Below are positions 9,520 to 18,589 of a DNA stretch of 64,000 bases, piece by piece (positions within the stretch are counted from its first letter, which is position 1; each line of letters begins with the position of its first letter). The notes beneath the pieces were generated by a model, which worked only from the letters and a program-made list of their open reading frames with translations, had not been told where the DNA came from and did not search any database. The position numbers and the translations under genes are program-made. Source of the DNA: Salipaludibacillus agaradhaerens (GTDB taxonomy: Bacteria; Bacillota; Bacilli; Bacillales; Salisediminibacteriaceae); contig NZ_KV917378.1 of NCBI RefSeq assembly GCF_002019735.1, positions 3,250,869 through 3,314,868 on the forward strand. Direction: 5' to 3'.

Positions 9520-10572
9520 GTGATAAAGAAGATAATTTTTTCGGCGCTCATTTTTGTTGGAATTGTGTTACTTGTACCTACGTTGCTGGTGACAACGGGT
9601 GGGAGTGCTTTGGAAGAGTTTAATGAAGAGCTTCCGGTTGTTGGGAATACTAATAAGAATCTCGATGAGGAGGAGGGGAAGGAAGAATTGTCAAATTCAA
9701 TTGAGCATATTGAACAAGTGGCAGTGTTTAGAGCCGGGACTGAAGTGATAGAAAATGTTCCTCTGGAAGAATATATTGTTGGTGTTGTGGGGTCGGAAAT
9801 GCCTGCCTCTTATGAAATAGAAGCATTAAAAGCTCAGGCGTTAACAGCACGGACGTATTTAATTCGACAGCTGTTAGAGGGAGGCGATCTTAATTTGCCA
9901 GAGGGGGCCGATGTTACAGATACAGAACTTCATCAAGTTTTTCAAAATGAAGCAGAGTTAGAAGAAGCGTGGGGCGGTGATTTTGATTGGAAAATATCCC
10001 GTATTAGACAGGCTGTTTATGAAACAGAGGGGCAGGTCATAACATATGAAGGTGAGCCTATTACAGCAACCTTTTTCTCCACAAGTAATGGTTATACTGA
10101 GAATTCTGAAGAGTATTGGGAAAATGAAATACCTTATTTAAGAAGTGTGGAAAGTCCGTGGGACACAGAATCTCCAAGATATAAAGATGAGAGGGAATTT
10201 ACGATTGACGAAATAGAAACGCTTCTTCAAGTTACCATTCGTGATAAGGATATAGGAGAAATAAGTTCACGTACAACAGGTGGGAGAGTCGCGGAGCTGA
10301 TTATTGATGGTCATACCTTTTCTGGAAGGGAAATAAGAGAGACGTTAGAGTTAGATTCAAGTGATTTTACTTGGGAGATTAAGGGAGATAAAGTGGTAGT
10401 AGAAACACGCGGTTGGGGCCATGGAGTAGGGATGAGTCAATTTGGTGCAGACGGAATGGCGAGAGAAGGCTACTCATATGAAGACATTATTAACTATTAT
10501 TATAAAGGTGTGACTATTGAGGAAGCAGAGTCTGTTCTCGTTCATCATAAACATACAGATAAACCAGTATAA
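9520..10572 (+). CDS. spoIID: Stage II sporulation protein D
   Basis: Membrane-anchored lytic transglycosylase of the engulfment machinery (SpoIID-SpoIIM-SpoIIP), acting on peptidoglycan in the mother cell during sporulation. The protein has 350 residues with an N-terminal transmembrane anchor (about residues 4-24). The SpoIID/LytB domain begins near residue 65; GVVGSEMPASYEIEALKAQA contains the catalytic Glu, and WGHGVGMSQFGADGMA near residue 300 is the second signature. The GTG start has AGGAGGAAGAG just upstream. It is the first gene of the sporulation segment, between murA and spoIIQ as in B. subtilis. Confidence 0.95.
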   Translation: MIKKIIFSALIFVGIVLLVPTLLVTTGGSALEEFNEELPVVGNTNKNLDEEEGKEELSNSIEHIEQVAVFRAGTEVIENVPLEEYIVGVVGSEMPASYEIEALKAQALTARTYLIRQLLEGGDLNLPEGADVTDTELHQVFQNEAELEEAWGGDFDWKISRIRQAVYETEGQVITYEGEPITATFFSTSNGYTENSEEYWENEIPYLRSVESPWDTESPRYKDEREFTIDEIETLLQVTIRDKDIGEISSRTTGGRVAELIIDGHTFSGREIRETLELDSSDFTWEIKGDKVVVETRGWGHGVGMSQFGADGMAREGYSYEDIINYYYKGVTIEEAESVLVHHKHTDKPV

Positions 10573-10756
10573 AGAATGAGGAAACGCATCGCGAATAACA
10601 ATTGATACTGAAAATAGGTAGATTACTGCTAAATGAGATAAGCTTGACTTTATAAATCTAGGTAAAACGCTACTATCAAATAATGCGTCCTTCAAGTTGA
10701 AGTGATAGCTTTAGAGGAAGCATTATCTAGAAGGAAAAATAAATTTTCAAAATAAT

Positions 10757-10786
10757 GTATATATTCTCGGCAATTTGTTCAGAATG
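10757..10786 (+). promoter_or_regulatory. Sigma-F type promoter for spoIIQ
   Basis: GTATA at 10757-10761, a 15-base spacer, then GTTCAGAATG at 10777-10786. This fits the forespore sigma-F consensus (GYATA, 15 bases, GGNNANANTR) except for one base. B. subtilis spoIIQ is known to be sigma-F dependent. The transcript would begin only about 15 bases before the start codon. Confidence 0.65.
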
Positions 10787-10806
10787 GTTGCTGAGGTGGT
10801 GATTAA

Positions 10807-11682
10807 ATGAATAATCAAGAAGAAAAACAAGCTTCCAAGTGGGGGCAGTTGCAGGCTAAAATAAAGCGCCTAATGAAAAAACGCTGGGCGTTGCCAGCAT
10901 TGTATCTCACAATGTCAGCTGTGGTGCTAACGACGTTTTTATGGATGACATCAACATCAGAGAATTTAACAGAAGAAAAAGACTCTCAGTTTAATATAGA
11001 GTCTGAACAAAATAATCAACGTTTTAATGTTGCTGAAGATGCAGAAACAAACGAAGAGGCAGTACCAGCCGTTTCCCATGACGAGGTGTTTGAATTACCT
11101 GTCTTGGAGGAAAATGAAGTAGCAGTTGTAGGTATTTTTCATGACTTTGACACATCCTTAGAAGATCAAGAGCAAGCGTTCATTCGTTACAACAATTATT
11201 TCTATCAAAATAGAGGTATTGATTTAGCGAAAGAAGACGGTGAAACATTTGATGTGGCAGCTGCCATGAGTGGTACAGTTGTAAAAGCTGAAGAAGATGC
11301 TCTATTTGGTCAAGTGGTTCATATTGAACATGATGAAGATATTTTGACAATCTATCAAAGTCTTGATGGTGTATCGTTAGAGCCTGGTCAAACGGTTAAA
11401 CAAGGAGATGTTATCGGGCAAGCTGGTAGAAATCTCTACAATCGCGAGGCAGGCGTCCATGCTCATTTCGAAATTCGTAAAGCAAACGTCCCGGTTAATC
11501 CTCTTGACTATCTTGATCAAGGATTGACAGCTTTACCAGACATGTCAGATGAAGACACTGCGAAACAGAAAGAGCCTGAAGAAGTACCTGAAGCAGAAGA
11601 GAATAGTTCTGAGGATGAAGATAGGGACGAAAATGGTCAAGAAAATAATCAAGATAATAACGAAGAAAACGGAAATAGCTAA
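10807..11682 (+). CDS. spoIIQ: Stage II sporulation protein Q
   Basis: Forespore membrane protein that binds SpoIIIAH across the intermembrane space to form the forespore-mother cell channel. The protein has 291 residues: a basic cytoplasmic N-terminus, a transmembrane helix about residues 30-47, an acidic linker, and a LytM/M23-like domain about residues 110-245. The first zinc-ligand His of LytM (HxGxD) is replaced by Asn (NRGIDLA, near residue 135), while the later HAHFEIRK is retained. SpoIIQ proteins are degenerate, non-hydrolytic LytM domains. The last 45 residues are an Asp/Glu/Asn-rich tail. Start ATG with GAGGTGG upstream; terminator after. Confidence 0.93.
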   Translation: MNNQEEKQASKWGQLQAKIKRLMKKRWALPALYLTMSAVVLTTFLWMTSTSENLTEEKDSQFNIESEQNNQRFNVAEDAETNEEAVPAVSHDEVFELPVLEENEVAVVGIFHDFDTSLEDQEQAFIRYNNYFYQNRGIDLAKEDGETFDVAAAMSGTVVKAEEDALFGQVVHIEHDEDILTIYQSLDGVSLEPGQTVKQGDVIGQAGRNLYNREAGVHAHFEIRKANVPVNPLDYLDQGLTALPDMSDEDTAKQKEPEEVPEAEENSSEDEDRDENGQENNQDNNEENGNS

Positions 11683-11690
11683 TTTCTAGT

Positions 11691-11718
11691 AAAGTCGAGG
11701 AGACCCTCGACTTTTTTT
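11691..11718 (+). terminator. Rho-independent terminator after spoIIQ
   Basis: AAAGTCGAGG at 11691-11700, loop AGAC, CCTCGACTTTTTTT. A near-perfect stem with a strong U tract. Confidence 0.9.
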
Positions 11719-12241
11719 ATTGTTAATGAAAAAATGAGAGGCATTTCGACGACCCTCGTTAAGTTACTTATATGACTAAAATACTTAGTTTAATAACATT
11801 GTGAGAGAAAATTCTAACATTATAAATGTGTAAAGAAGGTGAGAAATATAAGTGAGGTGGCGAACCCTCATCATGTAGAGACTACCTTAGTAAGGACATG
11901 TTATTGATAAAAGTGTACTATGCGTTGATTTTGAACTTGGTCAAGTCCTCTTTGCACCTTTTAGGCATATCTTCCCCATTCGTCTAATAAAATTTAACAA
12001 ACCTTAGCACAACACAGCAAGAGAAGGTCGGTTCAAACAGGATGAGGGTGGCAGACGAGCGGTAGTGGGTCTATATATGATGATATGTAAGTATATAGAT
12101 CATGAAATAAAAACGCACGCTGCATAGAAAGCCTCTGTAAATCAGTCGCAAAGATGTTAGTGACTGGTTGCGTTGCTTCCAGCAAAGGCTGTCTTTTTCT
12201 TCGTCTTTTTGAACTCCAGAATGATAAGGGAGGCGAGAGAT
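11719..12241 (+). other. Intergenic region upstream of spoIIID
   Basis: About 520 bases with no supportable gene. The only open frames overlap spoIIID in another frame or extend it upstream without a ribosome binding site. A spoIIID promoter is expected here, but I could not place one with confidence. Confidence 0.4.
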
Positions 12242-12532
12242 GTGCACGATTACATCAAAGAGAGGACCATCAAGATAGGCAGGTACATCGTAGAGACGAA
12301 AAAAACAGTCAGAACGATTGCAAAAGAGTTTGGTGTCTCAAAAAGCACCGTTCATAAAGATTTGACGGAGCGTTTACCAGAAATTAATCCGGACCTTGCT
12401 ACTCAAGTTAAAACGATTCTAGATTATCACAAATCTATTAGACATTTACGGGGAGGGGAAGCAACGAAAGTTAAATATAAGCAATCGACTGAAAAATTAC
12501 CAGTACCTGAATCGAAATTGACAAAAATTTAG
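12242..12532 (+). CDS. spoIIID: Stage III sporulation transcriptional regulator SpoIIID
   Basis: Mother-cell DNA-binding protein that activates or represses sigma-E and sigma-K regulon genes during sporulation. The protein has 96 residues with a helix-turn-helix in TVRTIAKEFGVSKSTVHKDL (residues 22-41) and the following conserved ERLPEINPDLATQVK and YHKSIRHLRGGEATK. The GTG at 12242 is chosen because GGGAGG lies before it and it gives the standard start MHDYIKERTIKIG. The longer reading from 12173 would add 23 unlikely residues. The C-terminal tail diverges from B. subtilis, as is usual. Confidence 0.95.
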   Translation: MHDYIKERTIKIGRYIVETKKTVRTIAKEFGVSKSTVHKDLTERLPEINPDLATQVKTILDYHKSIRHLRGGEATKVKYKQSTEKLPVPESKLTKI

Positions 12533-12583
12533 ATAGTAGTTAGTTTGCATAATGACCCTTAAGGAAGCACTTAGTGACAAAGA

Positions 12584-12820
12584 GTTAAAAACGTAAATCG
12601 GCTTCATAAATCATGGCTGTATCGTTATTTTTTTCACTAGAAATGGATGTTTTCTATGGGGCTTGGCTTGTCTTTAACTCATTCTGCCTTTGCAAAGGAC
12701 AGTCAGAATGAATCTTCAGACGGCGCTCCTTCGCACAGGATTCGACATCTATCGTTTCAATTGTTCATTTCTAATGGTGAACACTTTAATATTAATTTAC
12801 AATTAAATTCGTTATATTGA
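12584..12820 (+). pseudogene. Possible remnant of a secreted-protein gene
   Basis: One frame reads LHKSWLYRYFFH, a TAG at about 12641, then KWMFSMGLGLSLTHSAFAKD and about 37 further residues to a stop near 12820. The part after the TAG looks like a signal peptide with cleavage motif AFA, and the part before it like a basic leader with which it would form one longer N-terminus. No family was recognised. The alternative is chance. The surrounding 12533-13535 holds no other gene and is unusually long for the spoIIID-mbl junction. Confidence 0.25.
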
Positions 12821-13535
12821 GCGTGACATGGCATTATGACATTTATTCATGTTAAGACATGGTAAAAGCAAGTAAGGTGACATAAATCAGGGAGGAAGGC
12901 TTTTCGCCAAGATACTAGGCGTTAAGCCACTTCTTCTAAGCAACATTGATAATACAGGGAACAATGTAATAAAAGGGACTATCAATACAAGTAATTTATT
13001 AGTGAGTGACTTAGCCATTTTTTAAAATTTGGACTTACATGAAGTTGCTGCCTGCTGCTATCGAATCCCTCTTCTTCCCTACAGGTTGTCTCTTCCTCTT
13101 ACAAATTCCAATTGCACAAAAAAACGCCAAAATCCGTTACCCTTATGACGACAATTTATGATAAAATATTATAATGGATATGAAAACTCTACATTCTTCA
13201 TGCTACAACGTTAAATGTAAGTTTGTAGAGTAGCGGCAGAGTAATAGATACAAACAGAACGTTGCATAATTATAATCATATGGATAAATACTCCCGAGCT
13301 TGGCTAAATAACTAAATATTCCTTAATGGAACATAAGTTTTAATCTATAAGTTAATTTAAAGAATCTTTTAGCCTATATGTTGTTAGTAACACTTCTTGG
13401 AGTACAAACCGTATCTTATGTAATTGTGCTATTCTGAACAGGAATGCCAAACATCAAGACCTATCAGATTACATTAAAGCAACCGTTACTTAGCCTTGTT
13501 CACACTATACAATAACTACTCGGGAGGAAAGAAGC
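12821..13535 (+). other. Intergenic region before mbl
   Basis: About 700 AT-rich bases with no open frame that can be supported. The mbl ribosome binding site GGGAGGAAAG is at its right end. No clear promoter or hairpin could be assigned. Confidence 0.4.
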
Positions 13536-14540
13536 ATGTTTGGAAGGGATATTGGAATTGATTTAGGTACTGCAAATGTATTGATCCATGTAAAAGGGAG
13601 AGGAATTGTATTAAACGAGCCTTCTGTTGTTGCCATTGATACGACTTCAAAAAAAGTTCTTGCTGTGGGAGATGAAGCATTTAAAATGGTTGGAAGGACA
13701 CCGGGCAATATCGTGGCGATTAGACCACTTAAAGATGGTGTTATTGCTGATTTTGATACGACTGAATCAATGCTTAAACACTTTCTGGACAAAATTAAAG
13801 TTAAGGGACTCCTTTCAAAACCAAGAATTCTAATTTGTTGCCCGACTAATATCACGTCAGTGGAGCAAAAGGCCATACGTGAAGCGGCTGAAAAAAGTGG
13901 TGGGAAAAATATTTATCTGGAAGAGGAACCTAAAGTTGCAGCTGTAGGAGCTGGGATGGATATCTACCAACCAAGTGGTAATATGGTCGTTGATATTGGT
14001 GGGGGTACAACAGATATTGCCGTGCTTTCTATGGGGGACATCGTGACAGCAGCCTCCATTAAAATGGCAGGGGATCGGTTCGATAGTGATATCTTACATT
14101 ACATTAAAAAGAAGTATAAATTGTTGATTGGTGATAGAACATCTGAAGATATAAAGAAAGAAGTGGGAACTGTGTTCCCTGGAGCGCGAAACGAAACAAT
14201 CGATATACGAGGAAGAGATATGGTAAGTGGCCTACCACGAACGATCACGATAAACTCAGAAGAAGTTAGATTAGCTATGGAAGAGTCTGTTCAACATATC
14301 GTGCAGGCTGCTAAAAACGTTCTTGAGCAAACACCACCAGAACTTTCAGCTGATATCATTGACCGGGGGATCATTATTACTGGTGGAGGAGCCTATTTAC
14401 ATGGTATCGATCAATTATTGTCTGATGAATTGAAGGTACCAGTGCTTATTGCTGAGCAACCAATGGATTGTGTAGCTAATGGGACAGGCCTCCTTTTAGA
14501 AAATTTAGACCGAATAAATAAAAATAAAGTGAAATTGTAA
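13536..14540 (+). CDS. mbl: Actin-like rod-shape protein Mbl
   Basis: Cytoplasmic MreB-family actin homologue that forms membrane-associated filaments and directs cylindrical wall synthesis. The protein has 334 residues, the usual Mbl length. Nucleotide-binding motifs are seen as GIDLGTANVLIH (phosphate 1), VVDIGGGTTDIAV (phosphate 2) and IITGGGAYLHGID (adenosine). Position after spoIIID and before flhO identifies it as Mbl rather than MreB or MreBH. The start ATG has GGGAGGAAAG upstream. It is followed within about 20 bases by a sigma-D promoter for the flagellar genes. Confidence 0.96.
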   Translation: MFGRDIGIDLGTANVLIHVKGRGIVLNEPSVVAIDTTSKKVLAVGDEAFKMVGRTPGNIVAIRPLKDGVIADFDTTESMLKHFLDKIKVKGLLSKPRILICCPTNITSVEQKAIREAAEKSGGKNIYLEEEPKVAAVGAGMDIYQPSGNMVVDIGGGTTDIAVLSMGDIVTAASIKMAGDRFDSDILHYIKKKYKLLIGDRTSEDIKKEVGTVFPGARNETIDIRGRDMVSGLPRTITINSEEVRLAMEESVQHIVQAAKNVLEQTPPELSADIIDRGIIITGGGAYLHGIDQLLSDELKVPVLIAEQPMDCVANGTGLLLENLDRINKNKVKL

Positions 14541-14566
14541 AACATTTTAAGGGTGCCTGCCGATAT
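14538..14566 (+). promoter_or_regulatory. Sigma-D promoter for flhO-flhP
   Basis: A perfect sigma-D -10 element GCCGATAT at 14559-14566 follows TAAA at 14538 with a 17-base spacer (consensus 14-16; the A run allows a shift of one base). It lies directly before flhO, a gene known to be sigma-D controlled in B. subtilis. Confidence 0.75.
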
Positions 14567-14602
14567 AATGTTAGAGACCAAATTTCTAAAGAGGTGAAGA
14601 CA

Positions 14603-15427
14603 ATGCTTCGTGGCTTATATGCAGCCGGCTCAGGGATGATTGCCCAACAGAGACGCCAGGAAATGCTTACAAATAATTTATCAAATGTTAATACTCCAGG
14701 TTTTAAAGCAGATCAAGCTTCACTAAGAACATTTCCTAATATGCTGATCAATGCGCTTGGTACGGATCACCAACAAGCATTTGGAACAAACCGTGTCGGG
14801 GAGCTAGCTACGGGTGTCTATATGCAGGAACAAACACCAAACTTCCGTCAAGGAGATATGCAAGAAACAGGCAATAATACAGATATTGCTCTTCTCCAAG
14901 GTCTTGTGCCACAAGACGATGATACAGGTCAAGATGCTCTTCTCGTTTACGAAATTTTAAATAATGATGGCGAGATTAGATATACACGAAATGGTAACTT
15001 TACTATAGATGGTCAAGGCTTTTTGACGGACTCACAAGGCCACTACATTCTCGGTGTAGATGGGGACCCGATCAATGTCCAAAATGAAAATATCCGGGTT
15101 GAAGCTAACGGACAAATTTTTTCAGATGCTAACGAATTACTTGGTCAAATAAATGTGGCGGTAGTGGCTGACCCATCTCAACTTGTAAAAGAGGGTAACG
15201 GCTTTTTGCGATATGATGGTGAAAATGACGTGATAACAGCTGTAGGTAATGCAGCAGTAACATATCAACTGCAACAGGGTTTTATTGAACGCTCAACCGT
15301 TGATACAGCACAGACGATGACTGAAATGATGAATACATTGCGGACATTTGAAGCTAACCAAAAAGTTTTACAAGCTTATGATCAAAGTCTTGAGAGAGCT
15401 GTAAACAATGTGGGACGATTAGGATAA
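14603..15427 (+). CDS. flhO: Flagellar hook-basal body rod protein FlhO
   Basis: FlgF/FlgG-like component of the flagellar rod, exported through the flagellar type III system. The protein has 274 residues. The N-terminal rod motif LTNNLSNVNTPGFKADQ and the C-terminal FEANQKVLQAYDQSLERAV are the paired helices of rod and hook proteins. The ATG at 14603 is preferred over the in-frame GTG at 14594 because AAAGAGGTGA is then well spaced and the protein starts MLRGLYAAGSGM as in homologues. It forms an operon with flhP, 31 bases downstream. Confidence 0.93.
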   Translation: MLRGLYAAGSGMIAQQRRQEMLTNNLSNVNTPGFKADQASLRTFPNMLINALGTDHQQAFGTNRVGELATGVYMQEQTPNFRQGDMQETGNNTDIALLQGLVPQDDDTGQDALLVYEILNNDGEIRYTRNGNFTIDGQGFLTDSQGHYILGVDGDPINVQNENIRVEANGQIFSDANELLGQINVAVVADPSQLVKEGNGFLRYDGENDVITAVGNAAVTYQLQQGFIERSTVDTAQTMTEMMNTLRTFEANQKVLQAYDQSLERAVNNVGRLG

Positions 15428-15458
15428 TGGGTAGACATATGAAAGCAGGTGGCCATCA

Positions 15459-16289
15459 ATGAACCAGTCAATGATTAATTCAGCAGTAACAATGGGACAA
15501 GTTCAACAGAAACTTAATACAATTGGTCATAATTTAGCCAATGCAAATACAACGGGTTATAAGCAACGTGACACAAGTTTTGCTGACCTTTTGTTTCAGC
15601 AAGTGAACAATCAACCAAATGTAGCGCGAGAAATCGGACGGCAAACACCTAATGGCATTCGTGTAGGGTCCGGTGGGGCTGTTGTTCAAACTGCTGTTAG
15701 ATTTCAGCAAGGGGCGATTCAAGAAACTGGTCGACAGTTAGACGTAGCGTTAACGGAGCCAGGCTACTTCTTTGAATTGGCGCCAACTGAAACTGGTGAA
15801 CGACGATTTACACGGGATGGCGCTTTTTACTTAAGCCCTAACCCGAATGCCCCTGGGGAAAATAATCTTGTGAACTCAGAAGGTGAGTTTGTGTTGGCGG
15901 CTGACGGGAATCCTATATCTATTCCTGGTGGTTTTGAGGAATTTACGATTACTGATAATGGGACGATTCAAATTGCTTTACCTGACGGAACTTTTCAAGA
16001 TGTGGCCCAATTACAGCTTGTAAATATTACGAAGCCCCAACTTCTCGTCAATCTAGGAGATAATAATTTTACATTCCCAGATTTAGGTGAACTTGGTTTT
16101 GGGATTGACGATGTTTTAGAAGAATCTGCTGGAATGGGTGTTTTTCAACAGTCTGCACTTGAAGGATCGAATGTAGACCTGTCAAAAGAAATGACTAATA
16201 TGCTGGAAGCTCAACGTTTTTATCAATTTAATTCCCAGGCGATTAGCATTACTGATCAAATGATGGGTCTCGTCTCAAATTTACGTTAA
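15459..16289 (+). CDS. flhP: Flagellar hook-basal body rod protein FlhP
   Basis: Second FlgG-family rod protein, 276 residues, partner of FlhO in the distal rod. It has the N-terminal LNTIGHNLANANTTGYKQRD motif and C-terminal LEAQRFYQFNSQAISITDQM. The start ATG has GCAGGTGGC upstream. Gene order mbl-flhO-flhP is that of B. subtilis. The long central region holds the FlgE/F/G-like fold. No terminator follows directly, so the next gene may be co-transcribed. Confidence 0.93.
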   Translation: MNQSMINSAVTMGQVQQKLNTIGHNLANANTTGYKQRDTSFADLLFQQVNNQPNVAREIGRQTPNGIRVGSGGAVVQTAVRFQQGAIQETGRQLDVALTEPGYFFELAPTETGERRFTRDGAFYLSPNPNAPGENNLVNSEGEFVLAADGNPISIPGGFEEFTITDNGTIQIALPDGTFQDVAQLQLVNITKPQLLVNLGDNNFTFPDLGELGFGIDDVLEESAGMGVFQQSALEGSNVDLSKEMTNMLEAQRFYQFNSQAISITDQMMGLVSNLR

Positions 16290-16366
16290 TTTAATGCAAG
16301 TTTTTAATTCCTCACTGGAATCATGGTAAGATAAACATGTAAAACAGAAGTGACGAGGAGCCTGAC

Positions 16367-17002
16367 ATGAGTGAAAAGAACGAGCATAATAAGCATTCGA
16401 AGCAAAGAACTGAGGATGCTAGCAAAAATGTAGACTTACAACCTAATACTGAACGTACTAGTGCTCCCCGCTCTTGGAAGAAACCAAGGGAGGACGAGGA
16501 CAATCTATTGAGTCCATCCGAAAATGCACTGAAAAATAACGTTATGTCACAGAGGTCATCGTCACCTCGTAAGAATAACAACCAATCAACAGAAAATGAC
16601 GTGTACGGTGATGTCACTAACGTGCATCACTCGGTTTATGTTGCCAGTGATGCACCTACTGACATGCCGCCAGAAAGAGAAAGGTTTATTGAACAGACGA
16701 ACGATTTCCAAGAAAAGCACATTGAAGTAGACGAACTAAATGTTGATGAGACTGAACCAACACAGAAAAAGACTAAAAAACAAAAACGGCGTGAAAAGAA
16801 GGGGCGTATTAGGCTTATCCCTATCTGGGTAAGACTCTTAATCATAGTAATTGCTATGGTGATCAGCCTCGTCCTTGGAGCGATGGTAGGCTATTGGTTG
16901 GTTGGAGATGGGGGAGCCCCGACAGACGTGCTAAAACCGGAGACATGGTATCATATTTATGATATTATATTTGACGGAACAGATCGACAACGGACTCAGT
17001 AA
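16367..17002 (+). CDS. EpuA-like membrane protein (often named RNA polymerase subunit beta)
   Basis: A protein of 211 residues made of a long hydrophilic, charged N-terminal region (about 145 residues, ending in a Lys/Arg cluster), one transmembrane helix (about 158-180) and a short conserved tail. The segment IPIWVRLLIIVIAMVISLV with GYWLVGDG matches the EpuA-like family, which databases often label DNA-directed RNA polymerase subunit beta. There is no polymerase activity to expect; the role is unknown. It lies between flhP and fabZ as in many Bacillaceae. The N-terminal extension is longer and more acidic than usual. Start ATG after GAGGAG. Confidence 0.75.
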   Translation: MSEKNEHNKHSKQRTEDASKNVDLQPNTERTSAPRSWKKPREDEDNLLSPSENALKNNVMSQRSSSPRKNNNQSTENDVYGDVTNVHHSVYVASDAPTDMPPERERFIEQTNDFQEKHIEVDELNVDETEPTQKKTKKQKRREKKGRIRLIPIWVRLLIIVIAMVISLVLGAMVGYWLVGDGGAPTDVLKPETWYHIYDIIFDGTDRQRTQ

Positions 17003-17011
17003 TATAGCTAT

Positions 17012-17054
17012 AGACCGAGTGAGTAATGTTATAAGTTACTCACTCGGTCTTTTT
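17012..17054 (+). terminator. Rho-independent terminator
   Basis: AGACCGAGTGAGTAA and TTACTCACTCGGTCT form a perfect 15-bp stem with loop TGTTATAAG, followed by TTTTTG. It ends the flhO-flhP-EpuA-like unit. Confidence 0.93.
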
Positions 17055-17154
17055 GTTGTTTATAGAAGGAATATGATTCGTCCTTGTGAAGGAGAAAAAA
17101 ATAGCGTACACTAAGAATAGAAATATGACATCTCATATTATGAGGAGGTACTAA

Positions 17155-17586
17155 TTGGTGCTTAATCTTGAAGAAATTAAAGAAATTATTCCTCATCGTT
17201 ATCCTTTTTTACTTATCGATCGTATTTTAGAAGTGGAAGAAGGAAAAAGAGCTGTAGGAATTAAAAATGTGTCGGCAAACGAAGAGTTTTTTAATGGTCA
17301 TTTCCCTGACTATGCTGTTATGCCTGGTGTGTTAATCATTGAAGCATTAGCACAAGTAGGCGCTGTGGCCATGTTAAAGAAAGAAGAAAATCGCGGTCGT
17401 CTTGCTTTTTTTGCGGGTATTGATGGATGTCGATTTAAAGGGCAAGTCCGGCCAGGGGACCAGCTTCACTTAGAAGTGGAAATGACAAGGTTGCGTGGAA
17501 AAATAGGTAAAGGCAAAGCGATAGCTTCTGTGGACGGAAAAACCGTTGCTGAAGCAGAGCTTATGTTTGCTCTTGGTGATAAATAA
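17155..17586 (+). CDS. fabZ: 3-hydroxyacyl-ACP dehydratase FabZ
   Basis: Cytoplasmic enzyme removing water from 3-hydroxyacyl-ACP in fatty acid elongation. The protein has 143 residues with a hot-dog fold; active-site His is in [14 protein letters not shown] and Glu in [10 protein letters not shown]. The start is TTG at 17155 (six bases after GAGGAGG); the adjacent GTG at 17158 is an equally possible start one codon later. It is a single-gene unit, flanked by terminators on both sides, in the same position as B. subtilis ywpB/fabZ. Confidence 0.95.
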   Translation: MVLNLEEIKEIIPHRYPFLLIDRILEVEEGKRAVGIKNVSANEEFFNGHFPDYAVMPGVLIIEALAQVGAVAMLKKEENRGRLAFFAGIDGCRFKGQVRPGDQLHLEVEMTRLRGKIGKGKAIASVDGKTVAEAELMFALGDK

Positions 17587-17591
17587 TAAGA

Positions 17592-17629
17592 AGCACTGTG
17601 CATGCTACGTCATGTGACAGTGTTTTTTT
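17592..17629 (+). terminator. Rho-independent terminator after fabZ
   Basis: GCACTGTGCATG and CATGTGACAGTGT form an imperfect stem with loop CTACGT, then TTTTTTT. Confidence 0.75.
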
Positions 17630-17727
17630 CATTAGTATTGGCTTTTCTTGCTTGTTAAAGAGCAGATAAGCTTTTGCTATATTAAGGATTTTGTTTTGAC
17701 AATGAATTAAGTGATAGACCCTATTTG

Positions 17728-17825
17728 ATCAAAGATAACCGTTCGTAAAACACTTGCGTCAAAAGAGAGAAGAATATAGGCGTGAGCTACCGGGTGCTCA
17801 GGTCCTTATTGGTTGGTTATATTTT
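17728..17825 (+). repeat. Interspersed structured repeat, copy B (5' part)
   Basis: Diverged left half of the dispersed family. It shows GATAACCGTTCGTAAAACAC, then TCAAAAGAGAG and ATAGGCGTGAGCTACCGG followed by TGCTCAGGTCCTTATTGG, in the same order as copies D and E. The right-end hairpin and GTTTTATG end are not recognisable. Confidence 0.5.
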
Positions 17826-18292
17826 ATACTAAACACATGTGTAAAAACGTTTTGCACTACAGATGGACACTTTCCAGTGACTCGTCTTTAGCTAAATGAC
17901 GCGACCTCCCTTTTTTCACCCCATTTTATCCAATATCGCTATTTTCTCCGAACGTCACCGTATTTTCTTGCAATTGTTTAACAAACGAGCTGTGATAGAG
18001 AATATTTAGCACAGCTCGTTTGTTTGTTCGTATTGGAGGAAATTTAATAATGAAATCCATTAAACAAATACAAGCATTAAACGTGATGGCAAGTTACTTT
18101 TAATTAGTAAACACGAAATCTTCAGCGTGTAGATATAAGCGTGAAATTTTGTGACATTGTGTGAAAAGTATGGGAGATTATCTAAATGTAACGGCTTACG
18201 TTTGGATTTAATCATAGCGGGAAATAAGGCACATAGAATGAGTGCTAGAAAGTTTAATTAGCACAATCCATATCATTAGGAGGTATTTTCTT
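17826..18292 (+). other. Intergenic region before the lipoprotein cluster, with long hairpin
   Basis: No gene is seen. A 15-bp inverted repeat, AACAAACGAGCTGTG (17980-17994) and CACAGCTCGTTTGTT (18010-18024), is perfect with a 15-base loop. It is followed by TGTTCG rather than a U run, so it is not a typical terminator. It could be a decayed terminator or an RNA or DNA-binding structure. Confidence 0.45.
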
Positions 18293-18589
18293 ATGAAAAA
18301 GACATTTATATTAACAATAGTAACCGCAATGTTATCTCTAGGTGTTCTGGTAGGTTGTGGAGATAATGACAATACAGATATTAATAATGGCGGTATGAAC
18401 GGAGATAATGTGAATGGTATTGATAACAACGGGTTAGATAATAACGGAACTGATAACACGGATGTGGATATAAACGATGATGCCAATCATGGATTAGATG
18501 ATAATGATGGATTGGATAATAATATGGGAGAAAATGATGGTGGATTTAATAATGATGAGATCAATAATGATACAAACAACGATCTATAA
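18293..18589 (+). CDS. Asn/Asp/Gly-rich small lipoprotein 1
   Basis: A predicted lipoprotein of 98 residues: signal peptide MKKTFILTIVTAMLSLGVL with lipobox LVGC (Cys 21), then about 75 residues of almost pure Asn, Asp and Gly with scattered Ile, Leu and Met, in units such as GLDNNG and NDGG. It has no known fold. The mature part would be an acidic, disordered chain tethered to the outer face of the membrane. The ATG at 18293 follows AGGAGGT; a longer in-frame reading from 18242 has no ribosome binding site. It is first of four paralogs in a row, each with its own ribosome binding site. Confidence 0.8.
   Translation: MKKTFILTIVTAMLSLGVLVGCGDNDNTDINNGGMNGDNVNGIDNNGLDNNGTDNTDVDINDDANHGLDDNDGLDNNMGENDGGFNNDEINNDTNNDL

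Noticed and set aside
12154-12357. Open frame overlapping spoIIID
   Set aside because: It is a shadow frame of spoIIID.
16367-17002. RNA polymerase beta subunit
   Set aside because: Despite the common database name, this is a small single-helix EpuA-like membrane protein without polymerase motifs.
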